Shown: positions 1 to 9,792, counted from the stretch's first letter. The stretch: DNA of 64,000 bases from Fulvivirga sp. M361 (GCF_007097395.1 NZ_VKDC01000008.1:62001-126000), one strand, 5' to 3'. Numbers and translations: made by a program. The notes: generated by a model from the sequence alone, not told the origin.

Positions 1-392
1 GGCAACCATGGGTCATGAGAGCTGTTACCTTCATTCCAATTGATCCTGGAGGCTTTCAATACCAGGTATCCCGACCCGCTTTTGTAAATATGATTATGGT
101 CGGTAGGGCTTCCATACATACGGGCAGAGCCATTGTGGTCGCTGCCCCAGGGGTACAGGTAATTCCACGTATTGTGAAAACCGCTGTAACCGGAACCATC
201 AAAACCATCCCAAATAACGGTTTCCCAACTTCCCGAAGCAGCAGTTGACGGAGTTGCTGTGGACTCATCACCCGCTGCTGTCGTTAAAGGTTCCACAGCC
301 GGTACGGCAGAGGGTTCAAGTGTATTCTCATTACAGCCAAAAAAGCAGGCGCTTAAAGTGGCATACATAATAGCAATAATTATCTTTTTCAT
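1..392 (-). CDS. GH16-like surface lipoprotein, N-terminal part (cut by window edge)
   Basis: This frame starts at an ATG at 390-392 and stays open to base 1, so only about 130 N-terminal residues are visible. They begin with a lipoprotein signal (MKKIIIAIMYATLSAC, with a second Cys at residue 20) and a Thr/Ala/Ser-rich linker. A beta-jelly-roll-like start follows, with WNYLYPWGSDHNGSARM and then GYLVLKASRI, as in GH16/laminarinase-type concanavalin-fold enzymes (W-rich first strand, later 'G-L-V-L-K-A'). The catalytic EIDxxE motif would lie outside the window, so activity cannot be judged. It is the last visible gene of the minus-strand polysaccharide locus, 461 bp behind the GH43-like gene, and may have its own promoter. 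The GH16 call is by resemblance; another jelly-roll family such as an alginate-lyase-like fold is possible. Confidence 0.6.
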   Translation of the reverse strand, partial: MKKIIIAIMYATLSACFFGCNENTLEPSAVPAVEPLTTAAGDESTATPSTAASGSWETVIWDGFDGSGYSGFHNTWNYLYPWGSDHNGSARMYGSPTDHNHIYKSGSGYLVLKASRINWNEGNSSHDPWL

Positions 393-853
393 GTTGGTAT
401 TTGTTTTGGTTATAAAAGATTTGCACGATCTACTGTTCTTCTTAAAAAAAATCAAACGTTCCACCCATCGCCATGAAGATCGTTATCTCCTGACAGGAAT
501 GATTTCAGGTGTAGTGAACACCTGAATTTTTAGGAGCGTTTTAGTGAGCATCGTTCAGTGCGTAATTCACCGTTGTGATTGAAATAACGCCATATTTTTT
601 CAATTCAATGGGGGAACTATTAATCCGAATTCGGGGATAAACGGGTGTTGAAAGGTATTTTTTATTGTTACTTCTTTTTCATTGATAATGGCGTGATGAA
701 AAGTATGTTGAAATTCACTTTTATCATTCTGTTATCACCATTTCAGGTATTCTTTAAAAATCGTAGAACGGGCTCTAATCCCTAAAAGAACAGGGCGCGT
801 ATTACACCGGGAAATGACGCCCAGTCTCTGAACTCCGGATTATTGCTGCGAAA
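393..853. other. Intergenic gap between GH43-like and GH16-like genes
   Basis: No credible gene lies here. It is the 5' region of the lipoprotein starting at 392 and holds one clear element, a 9-bp perfect palindrome at 504-526. The long gap, compared with 20-40 bp elsewhere in the locus, suggests a separate promoter for the downstream gene. Confidence 0.5.
504..526. promoter_or_regulatory. Perfect 9-bp inverted repeat (operator or terminator)
   Basis: TTCAGGTGT at 504-512 is exactly complementary to ACACCTGAA at 518-526, with loop AGTGA. It sits about 112 bp upstream of the lipoprotein start at 392. On the + strand it is followed by TTTTT, so it could also act as an intrinsic terminator in that direction, but no + strand gene reads into it. 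An operator for the minus-strand gene is the alternative. Confidence 0.35.
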
Positions 854-3010
854 CTATTGTTTTATCAGTTTCCTGATCCGTAATCCTGTGGACGATTGTA
901 TTCTTACCATGTAAACACCTGTACTCAGATGACGTACATCAATAGATGTATCCATAGCATGGTTTTCATAAAATCCAACAGAGGTGCCGCTTGCATCGAG
1001 AATCTCAACATTTGAATTATTCATTAAGGTCATGCCCTGATCCTTAAAAGACAATTCCCCCTTCACCGGATTGGGGAAAAACAATACATCTCTGACATTT
1101 TCAGGGTCAATAGATAGTACAACGGAGGGCGCTTTGTAAAATTCAATTTCTGCTACCGTACCATAACTATTGTCAGGAGACAGGTACCTGACATAACGAT
1201 ACTCCTTCAAAATATCCGTACTGATACACTGCCAGTCATCCCCGCTGATGTGGTCAATGGTATAAAGGCCCGTAGCTTCATCAAAGCCCGCTGAATTTGA
1301 GGCCTGGAACTTACCTCCGATCATTTTGTCTGATTCATGCGCACGTGGGTGAAACCGTAATGCGCTGATTTTATTCTTAGCCCCGAGATCATAACCAATC
1401 CAGTGGCCATCCGCCGTTCCCGCTTCAAAATAGGTGCCGACGGATCCATCAAAAGCTTTTCCTGTCACGTTTTCATCTATGACCGAACTGATCAAAGATC
1501 CTGTCAATACCTCATCGCTATAATAACACATGGATCCCGGCGATACGATAACGTCCAGCTCTGCCAGGGATGACCATGGATTTTCATCAAATCCTGAAAG
1601 GGCATCAAAACGTATGTATCTGCCTTCTTTGGGACTAATGGTCACTTCTTTTTCGGAACGGGACAGTGTGAAGTTGTTTGACGAGACAGGGTTACCCCAG
1701 TTTTCCGGTTGCTTACTTATGTACAGATCATATCGCTTCACCATTCCGTTTGAATTGCCGTCCTGACGTGGAAGAAGCCTTAGTTTTTCAATGGTATAAT
1801 TAGCCCCCAGATCAATTTGGAACTGATGAGGGTGGGAAGGCCAATGGTCTTTCCAATCAGAATGCCAGAAGGTGAGTGGGTCGTTGTCATAAACATTCTC
1901 TGCCATACTACCATCAAACGCCTCCTCACTACTCACATACTCTAAGGTCCATTGCCGCTTATCTATCGCCTGGGGATCTGTATAATCATTCCAGTTACCG
2001 GTATTGACATCAATTTGCCATCTCAGACGATAGTTAAGTGTAAGTTTGTTACCGGAAATTTGCAGCGGCAACCAGATATACTTAGACCTCTGCAGATCAG
2101 GATCCTGCCAACGATCACCGGAATAAATAAAAGTAGTTTTTTCAGTACCCACTACAGGTATAATGTAATTGGGCTGTGAATCAAAGGTAGAGCCATTGCC
2201 CAGGTCCATCAGGTCTGACCATGGACCTTCAATGGATTGAGCGTAGGCGTATTTACCCTGATTGGGGTCCCATCCGGTGGCACCGGAGGTGACTAAAAAG
2301 TAATACCCATTATGCTTGAACATGGCCGGGGCTTCACGCCACCGGCCTGGCCAAAGGGTCCGGATATTGGCCTCTACATCAAGATAATCCGCTGTGAGCC
2401 TATATATCTCTATATCGGCATTTTCGTTGGCAGCTGCAATGAAATAAGCCATACCATCATCATCCTTAAAAAGGGTACAATCTCTGGCCATTTTACCAAA
2501 GGGTCGAAAATGACTATGCTGAATGTAATCACCGTCGATCTGATCACTATAGAAAACACCAGCCTGAGCCATACCATAGTTGCCGGACTCATAGTGGAGC
2601 CATACAACATATTGCCGCGTTTGATCATTGTACAGGATCTTTGGCCGTTCTATGACCCTATCATTGTTATTCAGATCAGTGTGAGTATTTTTATCAATGA
2701 TTGTCTTTACAAATGTCCAGGTCATGAGATCTGGTGATGAATAGAGATTCACTCCTTTAAAAAGATGTGCGTTGTGGGATTTGTCCTCACCGATCATATA
2801 GTATGTGCCATCCCTGTAGATAAATCCGGAGCCATGTGCTTCTATTGTGTTGCCATCCGTATCCTTCCAGATAAAGCTGTTTTCTATTACATTTTGGGCC
2901 GGGAGGATCAGTGCATTGAAAAGCATTATCAAAATGAAAGTATTACAGACCACTCTGTTTAATATTTTTCCTGAATCTATTATCATAAGAACCCTGGTCT
3001 TTGGTGTCAT
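854..3010 (-). CDS. GH43-like secreted protein with two F5/8C domains and T9SS sorting domain
   Basis: A 718-residue secreted multidomain protein. A hydrophobic signal (about residues 23-39, ending LILPAQ) leads into a five-bladed beta-propeller of the GH43/GH117 type (about 45-340). It has the GSGFIYRDGTYYMIGEDKS start, DGMAYF and GNEDS-like blade turns, and REAPAMF, where Glu226 fits the general acid. Two F5/8C (discoidin-type) carbohydrate-binding modules follow (about 355-490 and 500-625; FWHSDW, then GHWIGYDLG). The last 75 residues (FFPNPVKGELSF ... GVYMVRI ... RKLIKQ) match a type A T9SS C-terminal sorting domain, so it is probably exported by T9SS and surface-attached or released. Likely an exo-acting beta-galactosidase or arabinofuranosidase-type enzyme; the linkage cannot be read from sequence. 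Met9 and Met29 are alternative starts. Confidence 0.85.
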   Translation of the reverse strand: MTPKTRVLMIIDSGKILNRVVCNTFILIMLFNALILPAQNVIENSFIWKDTDGNTIEAHGSGFIYRDGTYYMIGEDKSHNAHLFKGVNLYSSPDLMTWTFVKTIIDKNTHTDLNNNDRVIERPKILYNDQTRQYVVWLHYESGNYGMAQAGVFYSDQIDGDYIQHSHFRPFGKMARDCTLFKDDDGMAYFIAAANENADIEIYRLTADYLDVEANIRTLWPGRWREAPAMFKHNGYYFLVTSGATGWDPNQGKYAYAQSIEGPWSDLMDLGNGSTFDSQPNYIIPVVGTEKTTFIYSGDRWQDPDLQRSKYIWLPLQISGNKLTLNYRLRWQIDVNTGNWNDYTDPQAIDKRQWTLEYVSSEEAFDGSMAENVYDNDPLTFWHSDWKDHWPSHPHQFQIDLGANYTIEKLRLLPRQDGNSNGMVKRYDLYISKQPENWGNPVSSNNFTLSRSEKEVTISPKEGRYIRFDALSGFDENPWSSLAELDVIVSPGSMCYYSDEVLTGSLISSVIDENVTGKAFDGSVGTYFEAGTADGHWIGYDLGAKNKISALRFHPRAHESDKMIGGKFQASNSAGFDEATGLYTIDHISGDDWQCISTDILKEYRYVRYLSPDNSYGTVAEIEFYKAPSVVLSIDPENVRDVLFFPNPVKGELSFKDQGMTLMNNSNVEILDASGTSVGFYENHAMDTSIDVRHLSTGVYMVRIQSSTGLRIRKLIKQ

Positions 3011-3215
3011 ATTAACCTCCCTCTAAGTAGGTAAACACAGCGTTTACTGACAGGTGAAACATCACTTTAAAATGGGGTATTGATCAACCAACCCCCATGC
3101 CACAGGTTGTTTACGCCCCTGTCTTTACTCCTTTTCAGGAATGGGATTCAATGGGTATATCATTCTTACTCTACTGATCATTTAAGGCTATGGTCAAACC
3201 ATCAGTGACCTCTCC

Positions 3216-4106
3216 TTAATCAGCATGTCTCTTATATACCCTCACATAGTCTACCTCATATCTACGGGGGAACCGGGTTTCTGAAGGATCACCTCCGTTC
3301 GATCCCAGCGCGAGGTTCAGTAAAATGTAATGAGGTTGATGAAAAGGATTAAAGCCGTCGCTATTGACTGTTTTTGTCAGATCTACTTCATTGAGCAATT
3401 CGTCATCCAGGTATAGCCTGATATCCTCCTCCGTCCATTCCATTTTCCAGACATGGAACTTATGGGGCCAGTTCGGATCCTGTTTTAGAAAGTGATCCAA
3501 CGAACGTTGTTCATCATCCCAAACAGTACTATTCCAGTGATCTCCCCACGCGGCATTGGCCAGTATACTTGGTTGACTCTGAACCCGGTAGAACTCCATC
3601 ACATCAATTTCTCCATTGGAAGGCCAGGGTTTTGTCTCGCCCAGTGTCCATATGGCCGGCCACATCCCTTTTGCCGTATCTATTTTGGCCTTCACTTCAA
3701 GGATACCATATTGAAAGAAAAACGTGCCTTTCGTGTTGATACTGGAAGAGGTGTATTCAGCAAATTCACGCTGTTTTCTCCAGTCGTCACTTGCAGGATC
3801 ATACTCCTCATTTTTCAGCTTTTCCCTTCTGCCCTCGATTACGAGTACCCCATCCTCACAAATGGCGTTTTCAGGCTGATACCACTGCAATTCATCATTA
3901 CGGACAAAACCATGCTCATAAGCCCATCGGGTAGTGTCAGGCTTTCCATCCGTATCAAATTCATCACTCCAGATCAGGTGATGTCCCGGTATTTCCCCGG
4001 GAGGATCAAGAGATTTTCGATTGGCACCATCGCTTTGACAAGCCAAAAAACAAAAAAAACCGAAAAACAAGGTACTGTCGCCCAACCATGATTTCATTCT
4101 ATTCAC
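3216..4106 (-). CDS. GH16 endo-glycosidase lipoprotein (laminarinase-type)
   Basis: A 296-residue lipoprotein with a signal ending in the lipobox FLAC (Cys23), then a complete GH16 jelly roll. The catalytic motif GEIDVMEF is intact: Glu166 nucleophile, Asp168, Glu171 acid/base. The extra Met between Asp and Glu (beta-bulge form) is the arrangement of laminarinases and related endo-beta-1,3-glucanases/galactanases, unlike the shorter licheninase motif. Other GH16 marks are LIWSDEFD near the start, KGMWPAIWTLGE and the C-terminal YEVDYVRVYK. It lies 31 bp after the DUF5013-like lipoprotein and shares its direction, so it is part of the SusCD operon. It probably cuts the polymer at the cell surface before SusCD uptake. 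Family is secure; substrate (beta-1,3-glucan or galactan) is inferred. Confidence 0.93.
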   Translation of the reverse strand: MNRMKSWLGDSTLFFGFFCFLACQSDGANRKSLDPPGEIPGHHLIWSDEFDTDGKPDTTRWAYEHGFVRNDELQWYQPENAICEDGVLVIEGRREKLKNEEYDPASDDWRKQREFAEYTSSSINTKGTFFFQYGILEVKAKIDTAKGMWPAIWTLGETKPWPSNGEIDVMEFYRVQSQPSILANAAWGDHWNSTVWDDEQRSLDHFLKQDPNWPHKFHVWKMEWTEEDIRLYLDDELLNEVDLTKTVNSDGFNPFHQPHYILLNLALGSNGGDPSETRFPRRYEVDYVRVYKRHAD

Positions 4107-4137
4107 TTTTTAATCATTTGTATTTTTTTCACCCTCG

Positions 4138-5199
4138 TTACTCCAGTCTGGTAAGCGATAGCCTTTTGATCTTAAAGCCTTGCCCACTTCCGTCAACAAA
4201 GTCTACCGCCACACCCAGAGAGACCTCAGTGGCCACGGCCAACGTAAATTCAACCTTGCCGCTACTCAGAGAGCTGTAATTCAGCGCATTGTTGTTCAGG
4301 GCATTGATATCCGGTAATCCGTTCCCTTCCGCTATTACAAAATACGCGGGATCACTATTGATACCATTCCAATCCCATTCCGCTACTTCAAAAGCGTATT
4401 TTCCGGCCGGAAGTGTAGTGGTCTGATATACCTTACCGTTGGGTATATTCGGTGATCCCCAACCTGATTCCAATCCAAACGTTCCTCCCGCATCGGAGTT
4501 GAAACCACCATATCCGCCATGGCTCCTGGCCGCATCATTGGCTGACCAGTCATCCAGGTTTCCCCAGCGTCCCCCTTCGTATTCTCTTTCCGTTGAAATA
4601 AAGGGATAACCTGTGTTTTTGAGATACTTCTCTGTCACATCCCCGATCTCACTCAGTTCTATGGCGGCTTTTGTATTAATTAAAATAATGGCGGTATTCT
4701 CAGGCCCCATCAGTGTATGGCTTGAGGTACCCGTAATACTCACTGCTATAGCGAGGGTACTGCCAAAAAAATCTTCAAGAGTACTGAAATCCACTACTAA
4801 GTGAAGTGGTGCACTTATTGTATTGGCCTGGACCTTTACTTCTGACGGTATGGAGTAGTCACCCTCAGGAAGCAATACAGTATTTTTAAGGGTGCCATTG
4901 GAGATTAGTTCGGTAATAATAGCCGTATTCACTGACACATCCACTTTGAATGAATCCAGCGTAACCGTAGAAAGTGTTACTCCAAGCGGAATTCTGAACT
5001 CTGTTTTATCAGGGTCAACCGAAAAATTTCTTTCTTCTGTCACATTCAGCTGTTCCCCGCCCCACCGGATCGAAACATTCACTAAAGGCTGGGTTATTAT
5101 TACTTCTTCGGGATCTTCCTGGCAGGAAAAAAACATGCCCGCCAAAAGAAATAATTGCCCGCAAGCTATTTTGGTCATTATTCTCTTTATATGTCTCAT
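4138..5199 (-). CDS. DUF5013/DUF1735-like surface glycan-binding lipoprotein
   Basis: About 353 residues from the ATG at 5197-5199; an upstream ATG at 5238 would overlap the SusD gene, and the later start places the signal peptide correctly. The signal ends at MFFSC followed by QEDPEE, a surface-export type acidic stretch after the lipidated Cys. The first half resembles the beta-sandwich (DUF1735-type) module found in Bacteroidota PUL lipoproteins. The second half (RWGNLDDWSAND ... TLPAGKYAFEVAEWDWNG ... GFKIKRLSLTRLE) resembles DUF5013, a carbohydrate-binding jelly roll. It is immediately downstream of the second SusD, the usual place for a SusE/SusF-like glycan-binding protein. It probably binds polysaccharide at the surface and is not itself an enzyme. 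Confidence 0.75.
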   Translation of the reverse strand: MRHIKRIMTKIACGQLFLLAGMFFSCQEDPEEVIITQPLVNVSIRWGGEQLNVTEERNFSVDPDKTEFRIPLGVTLSTVTLDSFKVDVSVNTAIITELISNGTLKNTVLLPEGDYSIPSEVKVQANTISAPLHLVVDFSTLEDFFGSTLAIAVSITGTSSHTLMGPENTAIILINTKAAIELSEIGDVTEKYLKNTGYPFISTEREYEGGRWGNLDDWSANDAARSHGGYGGFNSDAGGTFGLESGWGSPNIPNGKVYQTTTLPAGKYAFEVAEWDWNGINSDPAYFVIAEGNGLPDINALNNNALNYSSLSSGKVEFTLAVATEVSLGVAVDFVDGSGQGFKIKRLSLTRLE

Positions 5200-5231
5200 G
5201 ATGTCAATGTCTTTTTTGTATTTCGTATGGT

Positions 5232-6905
5232 CTACCAACCGGTATTTTGAGTCAATGTACCATTGGTTTTAATGATCTCCTCTCTTGGAATTGGATACAA
5301 ATACATCTTTTTTTCAAAGATTCTCTGCTCTACCGGGTCGTTTGAATATTCATAAAGAAAATCGTCTGAATTTTTAGTGACCCTTACTCCATAGATAGGG
5401 CTCCCCAGAGACTCTTCGCCAATCATCCAGCGCCTGGCATCCCAGAACCTGTGTTCCTCAAAGGCGAGCTCAACACGCCTCTCCCTTCGTATTCTTTTTC
5501 GGAATTCTTCCTGAGAACTCTCAGCTATGTCAGGCATATTGATTCCGGGCCTTTGCCTCACCATATTCACAGCATCTTGGGCACTTAGTGAAAATCCAGC
5601 GCTGTTATCCGGGCCATAAGCCTCATTCATCGCCTCTGCATAGTTGAGTAATACTTCAGCATACCGAAAATAGACCCAGGTATGCACGCTGGTTCGATTT
5701 TGCGTAAGATCCAACCCTTCATCAACGTATTTTTTCAGGTAGTAGCCTGTTCGGGTACCTCGGGGCTTATCCGGTGCGTCTTTGCCGCCGTCCCAGATCT
5801 CTATCCTTCGCCCTTTGTATTCCGAATCATTGACTATGACCGTCATCGAGAGCCTTGGGTCACGATCCACATAAGGGTTCAAAGAGTCGTACGAAGGGTC
5901 GTCAGCAATGGAGAGTCCATTGATCGTTTCATATACATCCACCAGGTTTTGTGAGGGGTTGGTACCCCCCATGGCTCCCTCGAAACCTACAGGATAGTTT
6001 AACCTTTCAAAATCAGCGCTGGCAGCGTAGCGACGGGCAAGGATAAACTCATCACTAGTGATCGACCTGAAAAGGTTCCTGTAGTTTCCTTCCAGAGAAT
6101 ATTGGTTCAGTAGTATTACTTCATGGGCCGCTTCAGCAGCCTTCTGCCATTTCTCTATGCTATTGCCCGTATTATGTAACGGACTGGCTGCATACAATAA
6201 TGCCCTGGCTCTAAGGGCTAAGGCTGCCCCCTGTGTTGCCCGGCCTACCTTTTTGTCGTTATCGAAACCGCTCCATGTCAGTCTGAGATCATCCATAATA
6301 GAAGTGATCTCTGTATCAATAAAGCTGATACATTCCTCAAAGCTATTACGTTCCCGCGCCGGGCTTTCCGGTGACAATACTTCGGTAATGATGGGAACGC
6401 CACCATAACGTTTTGCTAATTCAAAGTGAAAAAACGCTCTTAAAAAACGTGATTCGGCCCTGAGCCATTTCAGATCATTGGTTTGATTCCAATAATTCTG
6501 CCGGCCCTCATCCGAGATGGTATCGCGAAAGACGATGGTTTCATAATCTACGGTTTTTTCCAGGAACAAATTCACCTTTCTGATCCCTGAGTAAAAACGC
6601 CCCCACTGATCATCCGGGTTATTGAGCGCTCCCCAGCTACCATTGGTTAAACTTTGAATGGCCGTGCCTGTTCCACTATGGAGAGCGTCATCAGATGCGG
6701 AGGCCAGCATAGCTCCGTTTATCCTGCTGAACCCCTCCGGTAAATAGGCATAAATGCCAGTGCCAAAGTCCCGAATAGTGGTGTAGGTAGAAAAAACCTG
6801 ATCCTCGTTGTAATTGGTATCCAGCTCCCGGTCAAGAAAATCATCCTCACAAGCAAAGAGCACGAAAACCACCAGTAATAAAGATTGATATATATACTTT
6901 TTCAT
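5232..6905 (-). CDS. SusD/RagB family nutrient-binding lipoprotein (second pair)
   Basis: A 557-residue SusD-family lipoprotein. The signal ends in LFAC (Cys19) followed by EDDFLDRELDTNY, the standard SusD opening. TPR-like helical hallmarks are present: WLRAESRFLRAFFHFELAKRYGGVP, then ATQGAALALRARALLYAASP, and the C-terminal RRERRVELAFEEHRFWDARRW and LYPIPREEI. It is the lid protein that closes over its SusC transporter at the outer membrane and binds oligosaccharide. The cognate SusC is the gene just upstream (20 bp gap). Length is normal for the family. All diagnostic regions are intact, so function should be full; ligand identity cannot be read directly. Confidence 0.96.
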   Translation of the reverse strand: MKKYIYQSLLLVVFVLFACEDDFLDRELDTNYNEDQVFSTYTTIRDFGTGIYAYLPEGFSRINGAMLASASDDALHSGTGTAIQSLTNGSWGALNNPDDQWGRFYSGIRKVNLFLEKTVDYETIVFRDTISDEGRQNYWNQTNDLKWLRAESRFLRAFFHFELAKRYGGVPIITEVLSPESPARERNSFEECISFIDTEITSIMDDLRLTWSGFDNDKKVGRATQGAALALRARALLYAASPLHNTGNSIEKWQKAAEAAHEVILLNQYSLEGNYRNLFRSITSDEFILARRYAASADFERLNYPVGFEGAMGGTNPSQNLVDVYETINGLSIADDPSYDSLNPYVDRDPRLSMTVIVNDSEYKGRRIEIWDGGKDAPDKPRGTRTGYYLKKYVDEGLDLTQNRTSVHTWVYFRYAEVLLNYAEAMNEAYGPDNSAGFSLSAQDAVNMVRQRPGINMPDIAESSQEEFRKRIRRERRVELAFEEHRFWDARRWMIGEESLGSPIYGVRVTKNSDDFLYEYSNDPVEQRIFEKKMYLYPIPREEIIKTNGTLTQNTGW

Positions 6906-6925
6906 TTTTCTTTTTTTGATCAGTA

Positions 6926-9781
6926 CTAGAATTGAATTCGGCCCCCCAGACTATAGGACCTCAATACCGGGTACCCACCCAGGTTCTCAGGATCCACCGC
7001 ATCCACATTGTGCCAGGTAAACAGGTTCACCCCGCTTACAAAAATTCTCGTTTTGGAAATTCCCAGTTTACTGACCCATTGTTCCGGCAGTGTATAGCCA
7101 ACTTCTATATTTCGAAGCCTCAGGAAACCTCCTGACTGACTCCAAAATGTAGATCTGCGATAGTTATTTTCGTTAGGCTGGGTGGTCAATGCCGGATAAC
7201 TGGCGCTTACCGGGTTATCAGGGGTCCATCTGTTCAAAATATTGGTCCCTGCATTGTTGTCATCTACAAATGCCCAGAAATAGGTCCCGTTCAGGTAAAC
7301 GTCCCTGTTGGCTGCTCCCTGAAAGAACAGTTCCAGATCAAACCCCTTGTAGCTGCCTCCTAAATTGAAACTGTAGGTCAGAGACGGCTCCCATGGATCT
7401 CCTATGGCCATTTCGTCGTTGTCGTCGATCAAGCCATCACCATTTACATCTTTGTAACGGATATCCCCCGGCCGAACAGGCGAAAAGGCAGATACCGGTA
7501 CGCCTGGCACAAGGTCTCCGTTGGAGTCAAAATCATTTTGCTGATAGAATCCTATGGCTTCAAGGCCGAACGGCTGACCAATGGCCTCACCGGTTCTGTA
7601 CAGATAGTCTTCGGCTCTTACCACCTCATTCATCTCTTTTATTTCATTCCGAGCATAAAATGCGCTGGCATTAATAAAATACCCAAATTCCCCAATCTGA
7701 TCACGATAGGTCAGGCTAACTTCAAACCCACGATTATTGACCTTTCCCACATTTTCAAAGGGAGCATCCACCCCTACATAGGCAGGAACTGTAGCATTGG
7801 CACTGGCCAGGACATCCGTTCTTTTTTCAAAAAAGAGATCTACCACAAAGTCCAGTTTTGAAAACAAACTACCTTCAATTCCCAAGTTGTATTTCAGGGA
7901 TTTTTCCCAGGTAATATTGGGGTTAGCAAGGGTTCCTTCTTCAATAGCCCCCGACCACGCCACATCCGGCCCGAAATAGTACCCTCCTGAATAATTATAA
8001 TCCTGAGTATAGGCAAATCGATTTCCAACGAGACGATCGTTACCCACAAGACCTGCAGAAGCACGTGTTTTGAGGAAAGTCAGGGTTTTACTGTTTTTGA
8101 GGAAATCTTCCTTACTCACTATCCATGCAGCGGATAAAGAAGGGAAAAACCCAAACCTTTTCCCTTTGGGAAAGCTTTCCGAACCACTATACGCATACCC
8201 AAACTCTGCATAATAACGAGCATTGTAATTGTAGTTAACCCGCCCCATTATACTTTGATTGGCAAAAGGCACGTTATTCCCACTGACATCCAGTACATCC
8301 TGGTGATACATCACCAGAGCGGATATCCCGTGCTTATCAAATTGTTTACCATATTCCAGGGCCATTTGTATATTAAATCTATTGAACTGGTCATTTCCTC
8401 CTTCATTCACCTCAAAATCTGTATCGATTCCCTGCTCTACGTAGATAAGGCTATCACGGCCATCTGCAGAGGCGCCTCTTACTAACTCCTGAAATGAATA
8501 GCCTTTGGTCTTATTGTAGTTACCCCTGTGCCAGCTATTCACTGAAATTGCCTGCCTGAACCTCAAGCCTTGTGCAATAAAATCCAGCTTTTCGGATAGC
8601 CTGAGCGTAGCCATTACATTGCGGTCATGCGAAGAAGTATACCCCCGATCCAATATGGACGCGACCGGATTGTCCGGATATATGGAGTTTCCACCCCATG
8701 TGCCATCAGGATTTCTTACAGGATAGGCATTGGCCGGGTAACCGGCCATATTTTCCCACAGCTGTGCCCCATTGAAGTTAGGGAAGAACCGATCTTCTAT
8801 CCTACCCCCAAAGTCAAGGGAAGCATCTACCACCGGTGACAATTGAAGATCAATGTTTGAACGGAAATTATATCTTTTGAAATCCGCATTGGAATTGATC
8901 TTCTGATCCGGATCCGTATTGTCATAGAGCCCCTGATTTGACATATGTCCCAGAAGAACAAAATACCTCGCTGTCTCAGACCCTCCGGAAAAGGTTAAAC
9001 TGTAGTCACTAATAGGTGCGCTTTCTCTCAAAACTTCATCATACCAATCGACATCCGGATGTAGAAAGGGATCACTTCCATCCTGATAGGCTGCCAACGC
9101 TTCATCCGAATAACGGGCAGGAAGGCCATCATTCTGCAGCGCTTCGTTGTAAAGCCTTGAGTAGTCATAAGCGCCTAAAAATTCCGGCAACTCAGTAGGT
9201 TGTTGCCAGCCTGTTCTTGCACTCAAAGAGATCCTGGTCTTGCCTATACTGCCCCTTTTGGTGGTAACCAGAATGGCTCCATTTGCTGCTCTTATACCAT
9301 AAAGAGCAAGGGCTGCGGCATCTTTCAAAACAGAAATGCTCTCTATTTCGTCCACCGATAATTGATCAAAAGAAGCCTCAAATCCGTCAACGAATACCAA
9401 AAAATTATTGTTGTTGTACGTTCCCTTACCTCTGATAAGCATGGAAGGTGAATCATAACCAGGCTCTCCACTACCCTGCATTACCGTCAGGCCAGGTAAA
9501 CGTCCGAAGAGTGTATTGCTCAATGTTGGAGCAAGTGTTTTGCTCATTTCCTGACCTCCAATGGTCGAAATAGCCGATGTGATTTCCTCTTTTTTCTGCG
9601 TTCCGAAGGCCACGGGTATGGATTTCTCATCTTCCGTAGCATCTTCATAAGTCACAATGACTTTTTCCTCGGCAGACTGGGCCCATCCTGTGGCATAAAG
9701 GCAACAAAAAAGGAGTATTGCAAAAAGATTGAATTTTATATGAGTCGGTAAAATTTGTTTCATTTCATTAGATTTTTTCAT
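6926..9781 (-). CDS. SusC/RagA family TonB-dependent transporter lacking the N-terminal carboxypeptidase-D-like domain
   Basis: About 951 residues from the ATG at 9779-9781; an in-frame ATG at 9799 would overlap the preceding SusD stop region. After a signal peptide (FAILLFCCLYATGWAQ) the protein goes almost straight into the plug: AFGTQKKEEITSAISTI, LFGRLPGLTVMQGSGEPGYD, then FVDGFEASFDQLSVDEIESI with SVLKDAAALALYGIRAANG, the SusC plug signature. The 22-strand barrel follows and ends in LGGRIQF with the terminal aromatic. The roughly 80-residue CarboxypepD_reg-like domain that usually precedes the plug is absent. It imports oligosaccharides with the SusD at 5232-6905, using TonB energy. Confidence 0.94.
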   Translation of the reverse strand: MKKSNEMKQILPTHIKFNLFAILLFCCLYATGWAQSAEEKVIVTYEDATEDEKSIPVAFGTQKKEEITSAISTIGGQEMSKTLAPTLSNTLFGRLPGLTVMQGSGEPGYDSPSMLIRGKGTYNNNNFLVFVDGFEASFDQLSVDEIESISVLKDAAALALYGIRAANGAILVTTKRGSIGKTRISLSARTGWQQPTELPEFLGAYDYSRLYNEALQNDGLPARYSDEALAAYQDGSDPFLHPDVDWYDEVLRESAPISDYSLTFSGGSETARYFVLLGHMSNQGLYDNTDPDQKINSNADFKRYNFRSNIDLQLSPVVDASLDFGGRIEDRFFPNFNGAQLWENMAGYPANAYPVRNPDGTWGGNSIYPDNPVASILDRGYTSSHDRNVMATLRLSEKLDFIAQGLRFRQAISVNSWHRGNYNKTKGYSFQELVRGASADGRDSLIYVEQGIDTDFEVNEGGNDQFNRFNIQMALEYGKQFDKHGISALVMYHQDVLDVSGNNVPFANQSIMGRVNYNYNARYYAEFGYAYSGSESFPKGKRFGFFPSLSAAWIVSKEDFLKNSKTLTFLKTRASAGLVGNDRLVGNRFAYTQDYNYSGGYYFGPDVAWSGAIEEGTLANPNITWEKSLKYNLGIEGSLFSKLDFVVDLFFEKRTDVLASANATVPAYVGVDAPFENVGKVNNRGFEVSLTYRDQIGEFGYFINASAFYARNEIKEMNEVVRAEDYLYRTGEAIGQPFGLEAIGFYQQNDFDSNGDLVPGVPVSAFSPVRPGDIRYKDVNGDGLIDDNDEMAIGDPWEPSLTYSFNLGGSYKGFDLELFFQGAANRDVYLNGTYFWAFVDDNNAGTNILNRWTPDNPVSASYPALTTQPNENNYRRSTFWSQSGGFLRLRNIEVGYTLPEQWVSKLGISKTRIFVSGVNLFTWHNVDAVDPENLGGYPVLRSYSLGGRIQF

Positions 9782-9792
9782 TATGGTCCCGA

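Noticed and set aside
259-525. 88-codon + strand frame with a hydrophobic stretch
   Set aside because: It lies antisense to the start of the edge lipoprotein, and its hydrophobic part is the complement of that signal-peptide region; no domain seen.
3492-4091. 199-codon + strand frame
   Set aside because: Antisense to the GH16 gene, which has intact catalytic motif and signal.
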